From an uncultured Actinomycetes bacterium (GTDB taxonomy: Bacteria > Actinomycetota > Actinomycetes > Nanopelagicales > Nanopelagicaceae), in assembly GCA_903834515.1 (NCBI GenBank), contig CAILJM010000036.1, positions 1-64,000 on the forward strand: 64,000 nucleotides of DNA, given 5' to 3'. Under the pieces are notes generated by a model, which ran no database searches, was not told where the DNA came from, and saw only the letters and a program-made list of their open reading frames with translations. Below are positions 36,547 to 44,770 of the stretch, piece by piece. Both the position numbers and the translations under genes were made by a program. Numbering within the stretch: position 1 is the first letter of the stretch; each line of letters starts with the position of its first letter.

Positions 36547-37468
36547 CGTGCAGGATTGCGTTCAGGCCATCCCATTGGCCGGTCTTTGGAAGTGCCTCGA
36601 GCGAACCGCTCTGAGAGTTGCGACGGAAGATTAAGTTATTTGCGCCCGAGAGTTCCCGAGCTTTCACAATAGAACCATCAGGAAGTGCAATCTTTGAGCC
36701 AGCGGTAATGTAAACACCAGATTCAACGATGCAATCATCGCCAAGTGAGATACCAACTCCAGCATTTGCACCAAGGAGAGAGCGCTCACCAATAGAGATA
36801 ACTTCTTTACCGCCTCCGCTGAGTGTGCCCATGATTGATGCGCCACCACCGATATCGCTGCCGTCGCCAACAACGACACCTGCGCTAATGCGTCCTTCAA
36901 CCATTGATTTGCCGAGGGTACCGGCATTGAAGTTCACAAATCCTTCGTGCATGATCGTTGTTCCTGATGCCAGGTGCGCACCGAGTCGGACGCGGTCAGT
37001 ATCGGCAATGCGCACGCCTTCTGGAATTACGTAATCAACCATACGTGGGAATTTATCTACGCCAAAGACGGTGAGGTTTCCATACGCAGCACGAAGTTTT
37101 GCGGCCGTCGTTGGAAAGTCTACGAGTGAACATGGTCCCGCAGATGTCCATGCAACATTGGTGAGCAAGCCAAAGAGACCATCCAGATTTTGGCCATGAG
37201 GTTTTACTAATCGATGCGATAGCAGATGAAGTCTTAGGTAGGCATCCTCGGCAGATTTCGGTGCATCTGCGAGCGCAATCTCGAGATCAACGATTCTCTT
37301 TGTCACGCCTCGTATGGCATCGGCAGCTAGGAAGGCAGCGCGATCCGGAGCAGAGGCTGTTGAGAGTGAACCGAGACCAAGTGCGAGATACCAGGTGTCG
37401 AGTACATCGCCATTTGCCGCAATAGTTGCGACGCCATAACCATATGCAGTTTCGTTGGTTGTGCTCAT
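36539..37468 (-). CDS. dapD: Tetrahydrodipicolinate N-succinyltransferase (actinobacterial DapD)
   Basis: 309 residues. Adds succinyl from succinyl-CoA to tetrahydrodipicolinate on the lysine/meso-diaminopimelate route. A left-handed beta-helix of hexapeptide repeats runs through the C-terminal half (GAHLASGTTIMHEGFVNFNA, GVVVGDGSDIGGGASIMGTL). N-terminal region YGYGVATIAANGDVLDTWY is the actinobacterial type. TAGGTT (37475-37480 on this strand) lies 6 nt before the ATG: leaderless candidate. dapC, the next gene in the pathway, is 14 kb away at 51.6 kb. Divergent from the LOG gene across a repeat array. Confidence 0.95.
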   Translation of the reverse strand: MSTTNETAYGYGVATIAANGDVLDTWYLALGLGSLSTASAPDRAAFLAADAIRGVTKRIVDLEIALADAPKSAEDAYLRLHLLSHRLVKPHGQNLDGLFGLLTNVAWTSAGPCSLVDFPTTAAKLRAAYGNLTVFGVDKFPRMVDYVIPEGVRIADTDRVRLGAHLASGTTIMHEGFVNFNAGTLGKSMVEGRISAGVVVGDGSDIGGGASIMGTLSGGGKEVISIGERSLLGANAGVGISLGDDCIVESGVYITAGSKIALPDGSIVKARELSGANNLIFRRNSQSGSLEALPKTGQWDGLNAILHAN

Positions 37469-37514
37469 CTGCGAAACCTATCAAACCGAGTAAACCCAGC
37501 TCACTCGAGGCCGT

Positions 37515-37568
37515 CTATTGATGAGAATTCATCAGAATTCATCAGAATTAACGAGAGTTCATTAGAGT
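37515..37568 (+). repeat. 10-bp tandem repeat array in the dapD/LOG divergent promoter
   Basis: Units at 37525 and 37535 are identical (GAATTCATCA). GAATTAACGA (37545) and GAGTTCATTA (37555) follow with drift, and a weaker copy lies before them at 37515. The 10-bp step puts each copy on the same face of the helix. The last unit contains the -10 hexamer of the LOG gene (TAGAGT, 37563-37568), so the array covers its -35/-10 region. TGATGA...TCATCA also forms a short inverted repeat at its start. It looks like a cooperative operator; the binding protein is not known. CRISPR is ruled out by unit size and lack of spacers. Confidence 0.6.
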
Positions 37569-37575
37569 TGCGGCC

Positions 37576-38112
37576 ATGAAGATCTCGGTCTACTGCTCAT
37601 CAGCCCCCGATATTGATCCCGCGCTCATCGATTTTGCCTACGAACTCGGCAAGGCGATTGGCCTCGGAGGCCATGACCTTGTCTGGGGTGGCGCAAAAAT
37701 ATCGATGATGGGGGCGGTCGCCCGTGGCGCTCGAGATCATGGCGCAAAGACGATCGGCGTTATTCCCCGCGCGCTCGTCGATCGCGAAATTCAAGATCCA
37801 CAGGCGAGTGAGCTACACCTGGTCGATACGATGCGAGAGCGCAAGGCGCTTATAGAAGAACTTGCCGATGGATTTATCGCCCTGCCGGGTGGAATCGGCA
37901 CTCTCGAAGAGTTCTTCGAAATCTGGGTTGGGCGTTACCTCGAATTTCATGCAAAACCGATTGCGGTGCTCGACCCGGTCGATGCCTTTGGCCCGTTGAA
38001 AGTGGCGATCGACCACCTTGCATCCCATAAATTGATGAAGAGTGGTCAGAGTCAATTAATCTCATGGACTACTCAGGTTGATGAGGCGCTTTCTGCCCTG
38101 ACCGGCCGCTAG
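37576..38112 (+). CDS. LOG family protein (nucleoside 5'-monophosphate phosphoribohydrolase)
   Basis: 178 residues of the TIGR00730/LOG family. LOG enzymes release the base from cytokinin or purine nucleoside monophosphates. The signature PGGIGTLEEFFEIW is intact, and the N-terminal SVYCSSAPDIDPALIDFAY and GLGGHDLVWGGAKISMMGAV are typical. A role in nucleotide or damage salvage is more likely here than hormone signalling, since there is no IPT gene nearby. TAGAGT lies 7 nt before the ATG: leaderless candidate. In M. tuberculosis the LOG gene Rv1205 is close to dapD too. Confidence 0.9.
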   Translation: MKISVYCSSAPDIDPALIDFAYELGKAIGLGGHDLVWGGAKISMMGAVARGARDHGAKTIGVIPRALVDREIQDPQASELHLVDTMRERKALIEELADGFIALPGGIGTLEEFFEIWVGRYLEFHAKPIAVLDPVDAFGPLKVAIDHLASHKLMKSGQSQLISWTTQVDEALSALTGR

Positions 38113-38130
38113 CGCTAGTAGCCTGAGCCT

Positions 38131-38331
38131 GTGTCTGAGAGCTCTGAATCAACGCTGGCGCAGTTGCTGGCGGGGTTACCCGAGGAAGAGCGATTTATCC
38201 TGACCCTCCACTACATCAAGGGGCGACGGAGTGAAGAGATTGCAGCCGCACTTGGCGTTCCACATCGAGCGGTCGAATCGGTCATCGCCACGGGGAAAGC
38301 TCGAATCTTGGGCGCATTTACTCAGAATTAA
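38131..38331 (+). CDS. Small sigma-70 region 4-like HTH protein
   Basis: 66 residues made almost entirely of one helix-turn-helix unit: LPEEERFILTLHYIKGRRSE then EIAAALGVPHRAVESVIATG, the sigma-70 region 4 pattern. There is no region 2, so it cannot be a full sigma factor; it may bind DNA or core polymerase. Stand-alone proteins of this type sit near dapD/DUF3117 in many actinobacteria. TAGCCT (38119-38124) lies 6 nt before the GTG start. Confidence 0.82.
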   Translation: MSESSESTLAQLLAGLPEEERFILTLHYIKGRRSEEIAAALGVPHRAVESVIATGKARILGAFTQN

Positions 38332-38430
38332 GAAGTTTTGACTGTTTTTCTTGCACGGTCTTCGACTGCAAGCGTGAAGAGCGACTTTGCCGATTTCCGC
38401 ATCTACCCGTAGGTACGAGATACTTCTCCC

Positions 38431-38610
38431 ATGGCAGCTATGAAACCTCGTACTGGTGATGGTCCAATGGAAGTCACAAAAGAAGCACGCAGCATGGTCA
38501 TGCGTATCCCACTCGAAGGCGGCGGACGCCTCGTGGTTGAACTCAATATTGAGGAAGCGACCAATCTCGGCAACGTTCTTCAGGCCGCAGTCGCACTCGT
38601 CAAGAAGTAA
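38431..38610 (+). CDS. DUF3117 family protein
   Basis: 59 residues, a gene shorter than usual cut-offs. The translation begins MAAMKPRTGDGPMEVTKE and continues with MRIPLEGGGRLVVELNIEEA, which is the DUF3117 pattern of nearly all actinobacteria (M. tuberculosis Rv1211). Function unknown. GATACT (38419-38424) lies 6 nt before the ATG. The long reverse frame over this region (38176-38682) has no family match and is only a shadow. The strong conservation of such a tiny protein argues for a core role, possibly as a protein or RNA partner. Confidence 0.92.
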   Translation: MAAMKPRTGDGPMEVTKEARSMVMRIPLEGGGRLVVELNIEEATNLGNVLQAAVALVKK

Positions 38611-38629
38611 TTTTCTATAGGGTCGGGGT

Positions 38630-40117
38630 GTGAACACCTTCGCCCGCCCAGAGTTTACGCTCGACTCCACGCCTAACCTCACTCGGGTTCTCGCTGGCGT
38701 TGATGCGATCGCGCTCGGGGCAATCGCTGAAGAATCTGGAATCGCCTTCCTCGATAATCACGTGACTCAGACTGTGCTTCGTGAATATTCGATTGATGAG
38801 TCGATATTCGGGCAGTGGCCAGATTTCACTGGCAAAGCTGGCGAACTTATTGAAATTCCTCTTTCATCTGGAAATGTAAAGCGCCTTTACATTATCGGTC
38901 TAGGAACAAAGACCGCGAGTGATTATCGTAAAGCTGCAATCACACTTGGCCGCAAAGTTAAAGGCAAGAGCCTCTCCATTCTCGATGGAATGATCACTGA
39001 ATCAGAGCATGCGGTAATTCATCTCAATGCGCTCGCGCTCTCGCAATATCTATGGAATCGCAAGAGCGCTAAGAAATCACAACCATGCACCTTTATCTTC
39101 TCCGGAGAACTGCGCGAAGAGATTAAGTATTCGAATGCGCTCGTTGAAGCGGTATGGCTTGCACGCGATCTGATTCACGCCACATCAGATGAGAAGAACC
39201 CAGCATGGATAGCGACACAAACCAAGGCTGCGGTAAAGAAGCGCGGTTCTGATGCGTTGAATGTAAAAGTTCTTGCAGGATCACAACTTAATAAATTTGG
39301 TGGCTTGCGTGCCGTTGGCGGATCTCAACCAAACCCAGGCCCTCGTCTTATTGAAGTGAGTTACGCACCTCGCGGTAGCGCAAAATGGCCACACGTAGTC
39401 CTGGTAGGTAAGGGAATCACCTTTGATACGGGTGGTTACTCACTCAAGCGCGGGTGGGAAGAGATGGCGCCGATGAAGACTGATATGTCTGGCGCGGCAA
39501 TCGTTATGGCTGCAACTCTTGCAATGACAGAAGTTCAACCAAAGGTTCGAGTCACTGCCCTGATGATGTGTGCTGCAAATTTAATTTCTGGTACAGCTCA
39601 ACGGCCATCTGATGTCATCACACAATATGGTGGTACGACAGTTGAAGTTCTCGACACCGATGCAGAAGGGCGACTTGTCTTGGCCGATGGTCTTGCTTAC
39701 GCAGACCTTGAGTTAAAACCAGATTACTTAATCGATGTCGCAACGCTTACTGGCGCAGCGCGAGTTGGGCTCGGTCGTCAGTATGCAGCAATGTATTCGC
39801 GCGACGCGGATCTTGCGCGTGATTTTTATGAAGCTGGGCAACGCATTAGCGATAACGCGTGGCATATGCCCCTCGTTGATGATTACCTGGACGCCCTTCA
39901 TAGCGATATTGCTGATTATGCTCATATCGATCGAAAGAAGTTCGGTGGTGGATCAATCACCGCAGCTCTCTTCTTAGAGAAGTTTGTAGGCAAACGTCGT
40001 TGGGTGCATTTAGATATTGCGGGGACTGGTCGTTCTGAGACCGATAGTGGCGAGAACCCTAAAGGCGGCACCGCATCAGGCGTGCGGCTCCTTATTGAAT
40101 GGATTGCATCACTATGA
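38630..40117 (+). CDS. pepA: Leucyl aminopeptidase (M17 family)
   Basis: 495 residues. The C-terminal catalytic domain has the two-metal motif VGKGITFDTGGYSLK (about residue 260) and the M17 signature LDTDAEGRLVLADG (about 340). Removes N-terminal residues from peptides, mainly Leu, as a hexamer in the cytoplasm; in E. coli it also binds DNA. The N-terminal domain is normal length. TAGGGT (38618-38623) lies 6 nt before the GTG start, with no Shine-Dalgarno. The O-methyltransferase gene overlaps its stop by ATGA. Confidence 0.94.
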   Translation: MNTFARPEFTLDSTPNLTRVLAGVDAIALGAIAEESGIAFLDNHVTQTVLREYSIDESIFGQWPDFTGKAGELIEIPLSSGNVKRLYIIGLGTKTASDYRKAAITLGRKVKGKSLSILDGMITESEHAVIHLNALALSQYLWNRKSAKKSQPCTFIFSGELREEIKYSNALVEAVWLARDLIHATSDEKNPAWIATQTKAAVKKRGSDALNVKVLAGSQLNKFGGLRAVGGSQPNPGPRLIEVSYAPRGSAKWPHVVLVGKGITFDTGGYSLKRGWEEMAPMKTDMSGAAIVMAATLAMTEVQPKVRVTALMMCAANLISGTAQRPSDVITQYGGTTVEVLDTDAEGRLVLADGLAYADLELKPDYLIDVATLTGAARVGLGRQYAAMYSRDADLARDFYEAGQRISDNAWHMPLVDDYLDALHSDIADYAHIDRKKFGGGSITAALFLEKFVGKRRWVHLDIAGTGRSETDSGENPKGGTASGVRLLIEWIASL

Positions 40118-40749
40118 CAACTATTGGCAACCGCGGAGATATGGTCGCATATTCTGAAAGTTATGTTCGAGAAGATATTTTTATGCAGCAAGCTCGCGCA
40201 TATGGTTTGGAGTGCGGTGCACATGATCCTTCGCCGGCCGTTGGTGGATTGCTGCAATTTGCGGCTAGCCAAGCAGGAGCGAAATCAGTCGTTGAAATCG
40301 GTACTGGTTCTGGCGTAAGTGGCCTCTGGTTATTCCAAGGAATGCCAAGCGACGGTGTGCTCACTTCAATTGATACTGAAAGAGAGTTATCAAGTTCAGC
40401 TCGAGAGATATTTGAAGATGCCGGGATTCCTGCTGCTCGTTTTAGATTAATTACCGGTGTCATCAACGATGTCGTTGGCAAGCTTGCCGACGGCAATTAC
40501 GATCTCGTCGTTATTCGCACCGCAGCCGATTTGATGGACCTTATCCACGAGGCACATCGCCTCTTGCGGTCAGGTGGAACTCTGCTCATTGATCACGCCC
40601 TCAGCGGCGGCAAGGTCGCAGATCCAACCCAGCGCGATTACGAGAGCATCTCTCGCCGCGATGGTATTCGATCGATTAAGGAAGATAGCCGCTGGCGTTC
40701 AACGCTGCTACCCCTGGGCGCGGGAGTGCTGCTCGCAACTAAGTCTTAA
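40114..40749 (+). CDS. SAM-dependent O-methyltransferase-like protein
   Basis: 211 residues. Class I methyltransferase fold of the catechol/caffeoyl-CoA O-methyltransferase type: VVEIGTGSGVSGLWLFQ is motif I, LTSIDTERELSSSAREIF the second strand, and LLRSGGTLLIDHALSGGKV motif IV region. The metal-binding Asp of motif IV seen in true COMT is replaced in part (VIRTAAD). The ATG at 40114 overlaps the pepA stop. It resembles Rv1220c, which in M. tuberculosis lies next to sigE-rseA-htrA-tatB; here sigE and rseA are missing and htrA follows after 72 bases. Substrate unknown. Confidence 0.85.
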   Translation: MTTIGNRGDMVAYSESYVREDIFMQQARAYGLECGAHDPSPAVGGLLQFAASQAGAKSVVEIGTGSGVSGLWLFQGMPSDGVLTSIDTERELSSSAREIFEDAGIPAARFRLITGVINDVVGKLADGNYDLVVIRTAADLMDLIHEAHRLLRSGGTLLIDHALSGGKVADPTQRDYESISRRDGIRSIKEDSRWRSTLLPLGAGVLLATKS

Positions 40750-40821
40750 TCGGACTCTTAACGTTTGACTCAAAAGGTTATGGTCAGACTCCTTTAAGGA
40801 TTGCCTTATAAGATCGTGGCC

Positions 40822-41973
40822 ATGAGCGAACACGAGCAATCCCAGACTCCTCCAGCGCAGCAACCGTGGTGGGTTTCAGATACTCAACTCAGAACCCCCG
40901 AATCTGCGCCCACATCAAAAGCCGCCGGCATCTCTATCCGTTTGGCTTTGGTGATGGCACTCGTTGCCGGAGGCGTTGGTGCCATCGTTGATCGCGCGCT
41001 GACACTTCACAATACAAATCTTGTCTCCACACATTCCTCAGTAGAGCGCGCTCCGGATTCTATTGCCGGGATCGCCTCGCGCGTATCTCCGTCTGTCGTC
41101 TCTATCGATGCTCAAACTTCGAGTGGTGGAGACACTGGATCCGGTTTCTTCATTCAGAGCAATGGCACGATCCTGACAAATAACCATGTGGTCGAGGGTG
41201 CGGTTACTAGCGGTGGTTCGATCACCGTCAATCTCACGAATGGCAAGAGTTATCCGGCAACACTTGTTGGACGCGATGCCTCATACGATCTCGCAGTATT
41301 GAAAATCGATGTCACGGATGCGCCAGCGCTGCAATTAGGCGACTCTGATTTGATTCAAGTGGGGGATCCAGTGATCGCGATTGGATCACCACTTGGTCTT
41401 GCCGGAACAGTGACATCAGGAATCATCTCTGCGAAGAATCGTGCGGTGACATCTGGGGGCGGCACCGGTGAGAGTTCTTTTATCAACGCACTTCAGACTG
41501 ATGCAGCGATCAATCCAGGAAACTCTGGCGGACCCCTTGTTGATATCAACGGCGCAGTAATTGGTGTGAATTCAGCGATCGCTTCTCTTGGCTCGGCATT
41601 TAATAGCCAGTCAGGTTCTATCGGACTTGGTTTTGCAATACCTATCAATCAAGCGAAGAAGACGGCAGAACAGATTATTAAAAATGGCAAGGCAACATAT
41701 CCGATCATGGGTATCTCAGTTGACTCTGCATATACCGGGCTTGGTGCGCGAATTGCGAACGTTCCTCATGCGATTCTGGAAGGCGGCCCAGCATCAAAGG
41801 CGGGGTTGCGTATCGGAGATATCATCCTAGAAATTGATGGCAAGGCGATTACTAATTCAGATGAGCTGATCGTCGCAATTAGATCCCACAATGTTGGCGA
41901 CAAAGTGAGCGTTAAATACCAACGAGCCGCGGCTATCAATACCGTGACGCTCACTCTCGTTGCGGCGAAGTAA
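40822..41973 (+). CDS. htrA: Membrane-anchored serine protease with PDZ domain (HtrA/DegP-like)
   Basis: 383 residues. One transmembrane helix (about residues 30-50) after a Pro-rich cytoplasmic tail. Trypsin-like catalytic triad: His in ILTNNHVVEGA, Asp in SYDLAVLKIDV, Ser in NPGNSGGPLVD. A single C-terminal PDZ domain follows (GGPASKAGLRIGDIILEIDG). It degrades or refolds misfolded envelope proteins outside the cell. ATG 40822 is chosen over a TTG at 40801 because TAAGAT (40809-40814) lies 7 nt before it, which fits a leaderless start. tatB follows after 23 bases. Confidence 0.93.
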   Translation: MSEHEQSQTPPAQQPWWVSDTQLRTPESAPTSKAAGISIRLALVMALVAGGVGAIVDRALTLHNTNLVSTHSSVERAPDSIAGIASRVSPSVVSIDAQTSSGGDTGSGFFIQSNGTILTNNHVVEGAVTSGGSITVNLTNGKSYPATLVGRDASYDLAVLKIDVTDAPALQLGDSDLIQVGDPVIAIGSPLGLAGTVTSGIISAKNRAVTSGGGTGESSFINALQTDAAINPGNSGGPLVDINGAVIGVNSAIASLGSAFNSQSGSIGLGFAIPINQAKKTAEQIIKNGKATYPIMGISVDSAYTGLGARIANVPHAILEGGPASKAGLRIGDIILEIDGKAITNSDELIVAIRSHNVGDKVSVKYQRAAAINTVTLTLVAAK

Positions 41974-41996
41974 GAGCATCAGAGTAGGCTGAGACC

Positions 41997-42326
41997 ATGT
42001 TCAATATCGGTGCGGGGGAATGGCTCCTTCTTGCAGTGCTGGGGATCATCCTGATCGGACCGGATCGCTTGCCGAGTGTTGCTGCCGATGCCGCCCGCTA
42101 TATTCGCCGATTTAAAGAGTTCACATCAAAGGCGACGGAAGAACTTCGAGAGAACCTTGGACCTGGATTTGAAGATCTCTCGGTAGCAGATTTGCATCCA
42201 AAAAAGTTGATTGTGAAAACTTTGAATGAAGCTGCTGAAGGTGCACTTCCAGTTGCAGAGTTACAGGATATTCAAAATATGACGAAGAAAGTTACCCAAG
42301 CGAAGATTGATCCAGATCTCTTATGA
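41997..42326 (+). CDS. tatB: Twin-arginine translocase subunit TatB
   Basis: 109 residues. The N-terminal helix FNIGAGEWLLLAVLGIILIG followed by PDRLP and an amphipathic helix is the TatA/B pattern; the Glu in the first helix and the short C-terminal acidic tail favour TatB. It belongs to the receptor for folded Tat substrates in the cell membrane. Directly downstream of htrA as in mycobacteria. TAGGCT (41985-41990) lies 6 nt before the ATG. Its stop overlaps the mrp start by 4 bases. tatA and tatC are not in the window. Confidence 0.88.
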   Translation: MFNIGAGEWLLLAVLGIILIGPDRLPSVAADAARYIRRFKEFTSKATEELRENLGPGFEDLSVADLHPKKLIVKTLNEAAEGALPVAELQDIQNMTKKVTQAKIDPDLL

Positions 42327-43450
42327 GTCAGACTCTTATTGATGATGTAACTTGCGCACTCTCAAAGGTAATCGATCCAGAGTTGCATCGTTCCATCACC
42401 GAACTCGGGATGGTTGAGTCGGTTGAGGTTCAGGGATCGAAGGCGATTTTGCATATCCTTCTCACGATCTCGGGCTGCCCAATGCGTGATCGCCTTGAAC
42501 GAGATATTCGCAGCGCAGTTTCTAGCGTTGGAGCAATTACTGAGATCGACCTCACCTTTGGCGCAATGAACGAAGAGCAACGCAGCAATGTAAAGAAGCT
42601 CATGCGCGGAGGCAGAGATAAAGAGATTCAATTTGCAGATCCATCCTCGCTCACCCGCGTGATTGGTATCGCTTCCGGTAAGGGTGGCGTCGGAAAGTCT
42701 TCGATCACCGTAAATCTTGCAGTTGCTGCGGCCCGCAAAGGATTGAAGGTCGGAATCCTAGACGCGGATGTTTATGGCCACTCGGTTCCGCGCCTGATGG
42801 GAGTCTTGGGTCAACGGCCAACTTCAATCGATCAATTCTTCATTCCGGTTGAACGCTTTGGAGTAAAGATCGTCTCGATGGAGATGTTTAAACCTGAACG
42901 ATCTGACCCAATCGCTTACCGGGGCCCGCTCCTGCATCGCGTACTTGAGCAACTCTTAAGTGATGCCTATTGGGGAGATTTAGATCTTCTGCTTCTGGAT
43001 TTGCCACCTGGAACTGGTGATATCGCTATCTCACTCGGCCAACTCTTGCCGGCATCAGAGATTCTTGTCGTCACAACTCCGCAGGTCGCTGCAGCTGAAG
43101 TTGCAGAGCGAGCAGGACGCATTGCTCATCAGCTCAAACAACACATCCTTGGTGTAGTTGAGAACATGAGTGATATCGCCTGCCCGAAGTGCGGCGAACC
43201 AATCTCGATCTTCGGAAGTGGCGGGGGAGATGAAACCGCTGCTCGGCTTTCGACGCTCGTTGGCAGCGATATCAATCTCTTGGCGAAGATCCCATTTGAC
43301 GGCGAGCTTCGAGAGGGCGGCGATAACGGTGAGCCAATCACCTTGGCAAAGCCAGATGCCCCGGCAAGCAAGGCGATAGATGAACTCTTGGCAAAGTTAT
43401 TACAGCGACCTCGCTCGCTGGTGGGAGTCCCGCTAACTCTTCACACGTAA
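42323..43450 (+). CDS. mrp: Mrp/NBP35-type P-loop ATPase, Fe-S carrier
   Basis: 375 residues. N-terminal MIP18 (DUF59) domain of about 90 residues, then a deviant Walker A, IASGKGGVGKSSITVNLAV (about residue 117), and the CPKCGEPI pair whose cysteines bridge a [4Fe-4S] cluster in the dimer. LLLDLPPGTGDIAISL is the switch region. It carries or inserts Fe-S clusters. Its start overlaps tatB (ATGA), the same htrA-tatB-mrp order as in M. tuberculosis. Confidence 0.94.
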   Translation: MSQTLIDDVTCALSKVIDPELHRSITELGMVESVEVQGSKAILHILLTISGCPMRDRLERDIRSAVSSVGAITEIDLTFGAMNEEQRSNVKKLMRGGRDKEIQFADPSSLTRVIGIASGKGGVGKSSITVNLAVAAARKGLKVGILDADVYGHSVPRLMGVLGQRPTSIDQFFIPVERFGVKIVSMEMFKPERSDPIAYRGPLLHRVLEQLLSDAYWGDLDLLLLDLPPGTGDIAISLGQLLPASEILVVTTPQVAAAEVAERAGRIAHQLKQHILGVVENMSDIACPKCGEPISIFGSGGGDETAARLSTLVGSDINLLAKIPFDGELREGGDNGEPITLAKPDAPASKAIDELLAKLLQRPRSLVGVPLTLHT

Positions 43451-43459
43451 GATTGAGCC

Positions 43460-44770
43460 ATGAGAACGCAGCCGGTCGCCACTATCAATACAGTGGCCAA
43501 AAAGATCGTTGGTCGTTCCGATAGCGCCCTCACCAAGAAATCTATTCGGGATTCATTGGTCTCTGTTGCCGGACTTATCGGACGTCCCGTGCGCGATGAG
43601 AGCGGGCGAGACATTGGACAACTCGTGGATATTGTTGTTCGCCACGATGATGCTACATATCCGCCTGTTTCGGGTTTGATCGTCAAGGTTGGGCAACGCA
43701 CTTCTTATATCAAGGGGGCGAAGATCTCGGTTCTCAACCATAATGAAATTCGAATCTCTTCACTGAAGATCAATTTAGAGGATTTTCAACGTCGCGATGG
43801 CGAATCGTTGCTCGATGCGGATGTACTTGACCACCAAATTGTTGATGTGGATGGCCTTCGCGTAGTTCGTTCCTCTGATCTCTATCTTGCACCACTCGAT
43901 AAAGAAGTTCGACTTGTCGGCGTTGATATCTCATTCAGATCTTTTGTGCGTCGCCTCTTTCCGGGATCGCTAAGTCGCGTTCCCACGCTCGATCATGTCG
44001 TCGACTGGGCAACCATCGCTTCACTCACAAGTGGAACGGGTGTGGTCAGAACCGCAGGACAACGTTCGAAACTTGCACAGCTTCGACCAGCAGATTTGGC
44101 AGATCTCCTTGAAGACTTAGCAGGACGCGAACAAGGTGCCTTTGTCGATCTTCTCGATCCAAACCTTGCAGCTGATGCACTTGAAGAAATGGAAGAGGAA
44201 GATCTCCAAGGTCTGCTTCGTGGCCTACCGGCAGAGCGTGCTGCAGAGTTACTCGCGCTGATGGAACCAGATGAGTCTGCTGAGGTAATGCGAGATCTTG
44301 ATGAAGAGCACCGCGATTCGATTCTCGAGCAGATGGATAAGCCAACGGCAAAAGTCCTTCGCGAATTGATCTCATTCGATGAGAAGCTTGCTGGCGGAAT
44401 GATGACGACTCACATGCTCGTTATTAAACAAAGCGATAGCGTCGAGACTGCACTGAAATTGTTGATTGAACATAAAGAGCGAGATGTCGTTGATGGCGTG
44501 CTCGTGGTTGATTCCAAGGGCCGACTCGTCGACCATATACAAACTATCGAACTTGTTGCAGCCAGCCCTACCGCGTTGATAGAGACCTTGATCGCAGCGC
44601 CTTTCCCAACCACGGTTAAGATCGAGACGCCGCTTGATGAAGTTATCGAAGAGTTTTCAAATAACCGTGGCTCATCCATCGTGGTCGTTGATGAAAAGGG
44701 AAAGCCAATTGGCAGAATCCTCGCCGATGATCTCGTCGACGCTCTCACTGATGATGAGGGTCGCGCATGA
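43460..44770 (+). CDS. PRC-barrel, MgtE N-domain and CBS-domain protein (probable Mg2+ sensor)
   Basis: 436 residues without a membrane segment. Order: two PRC-barrel-like beta regions (about 35-110 and 120-175), an MgtE intracellular N domain (about 200-300, with acidic repeats such as LEEMEEEDLQGLLRGLPAER and ELLALMEPDESAEVMRDLDE), then a CBS pair (about 310-430). In MgtE these same domains close the channel when Mg2+ is high. Here they form a separate protein whose gene overlaps that of an Nramp-related transporter by 4 bases (ATGA), so it is probably the regulator of that transporter. TAAGAT lies 6 nt before the ATG. Confidence 0.85.
   Translation: MRTQPVATINTVAKKIVGRSDSALTKKSIRDSLVSVAGLIGRPVRDESGRDIGQLVDIVVRHDDATYPPVSGLIVKVGQRTSYIKGAKISVLNHNEIRISSLKINLEDFQRRDGESLLDADVLDHQIVDVDGLRVVRSSDLYLAPLDKEVRLVGVDISFRSFVRRLFPGSLSRVPTLDHVVDWATIASLTSGTGVVRTAGQRSKLAQLRPADLADLLEDLAGREQGAFVDLLDPNLAADALEEMEEEDLQGLLRGLPAERAAELLALMEPDESAEVMRDLDEEHRDSILEQMDKPTAKVLRELISFDEKLAGGMMTTHMLVIKQSDSVETALKLLIEHKERDVVDGVLVVDSKGRLVDHIQTIELVAASPTALIETLIAAPFPTTVKIETPLDEVIEEFSNNRGSSIVVVDEKGKPIGRILADDLVDALTDDEGRA

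Noticed and set aside
37525-37568. CRISPR array
   Set aside because: Units are 10 bp, directly joined and lack spacers; better explained as an operator array.
38176-38682. 168-codon open frame on the minus strand
   Set aside because: It lies over the sigma-4-like, DUF3117 and pepA starts, has no family pattern, and its residues follow the reverse of conserved genes; a shadow frame.
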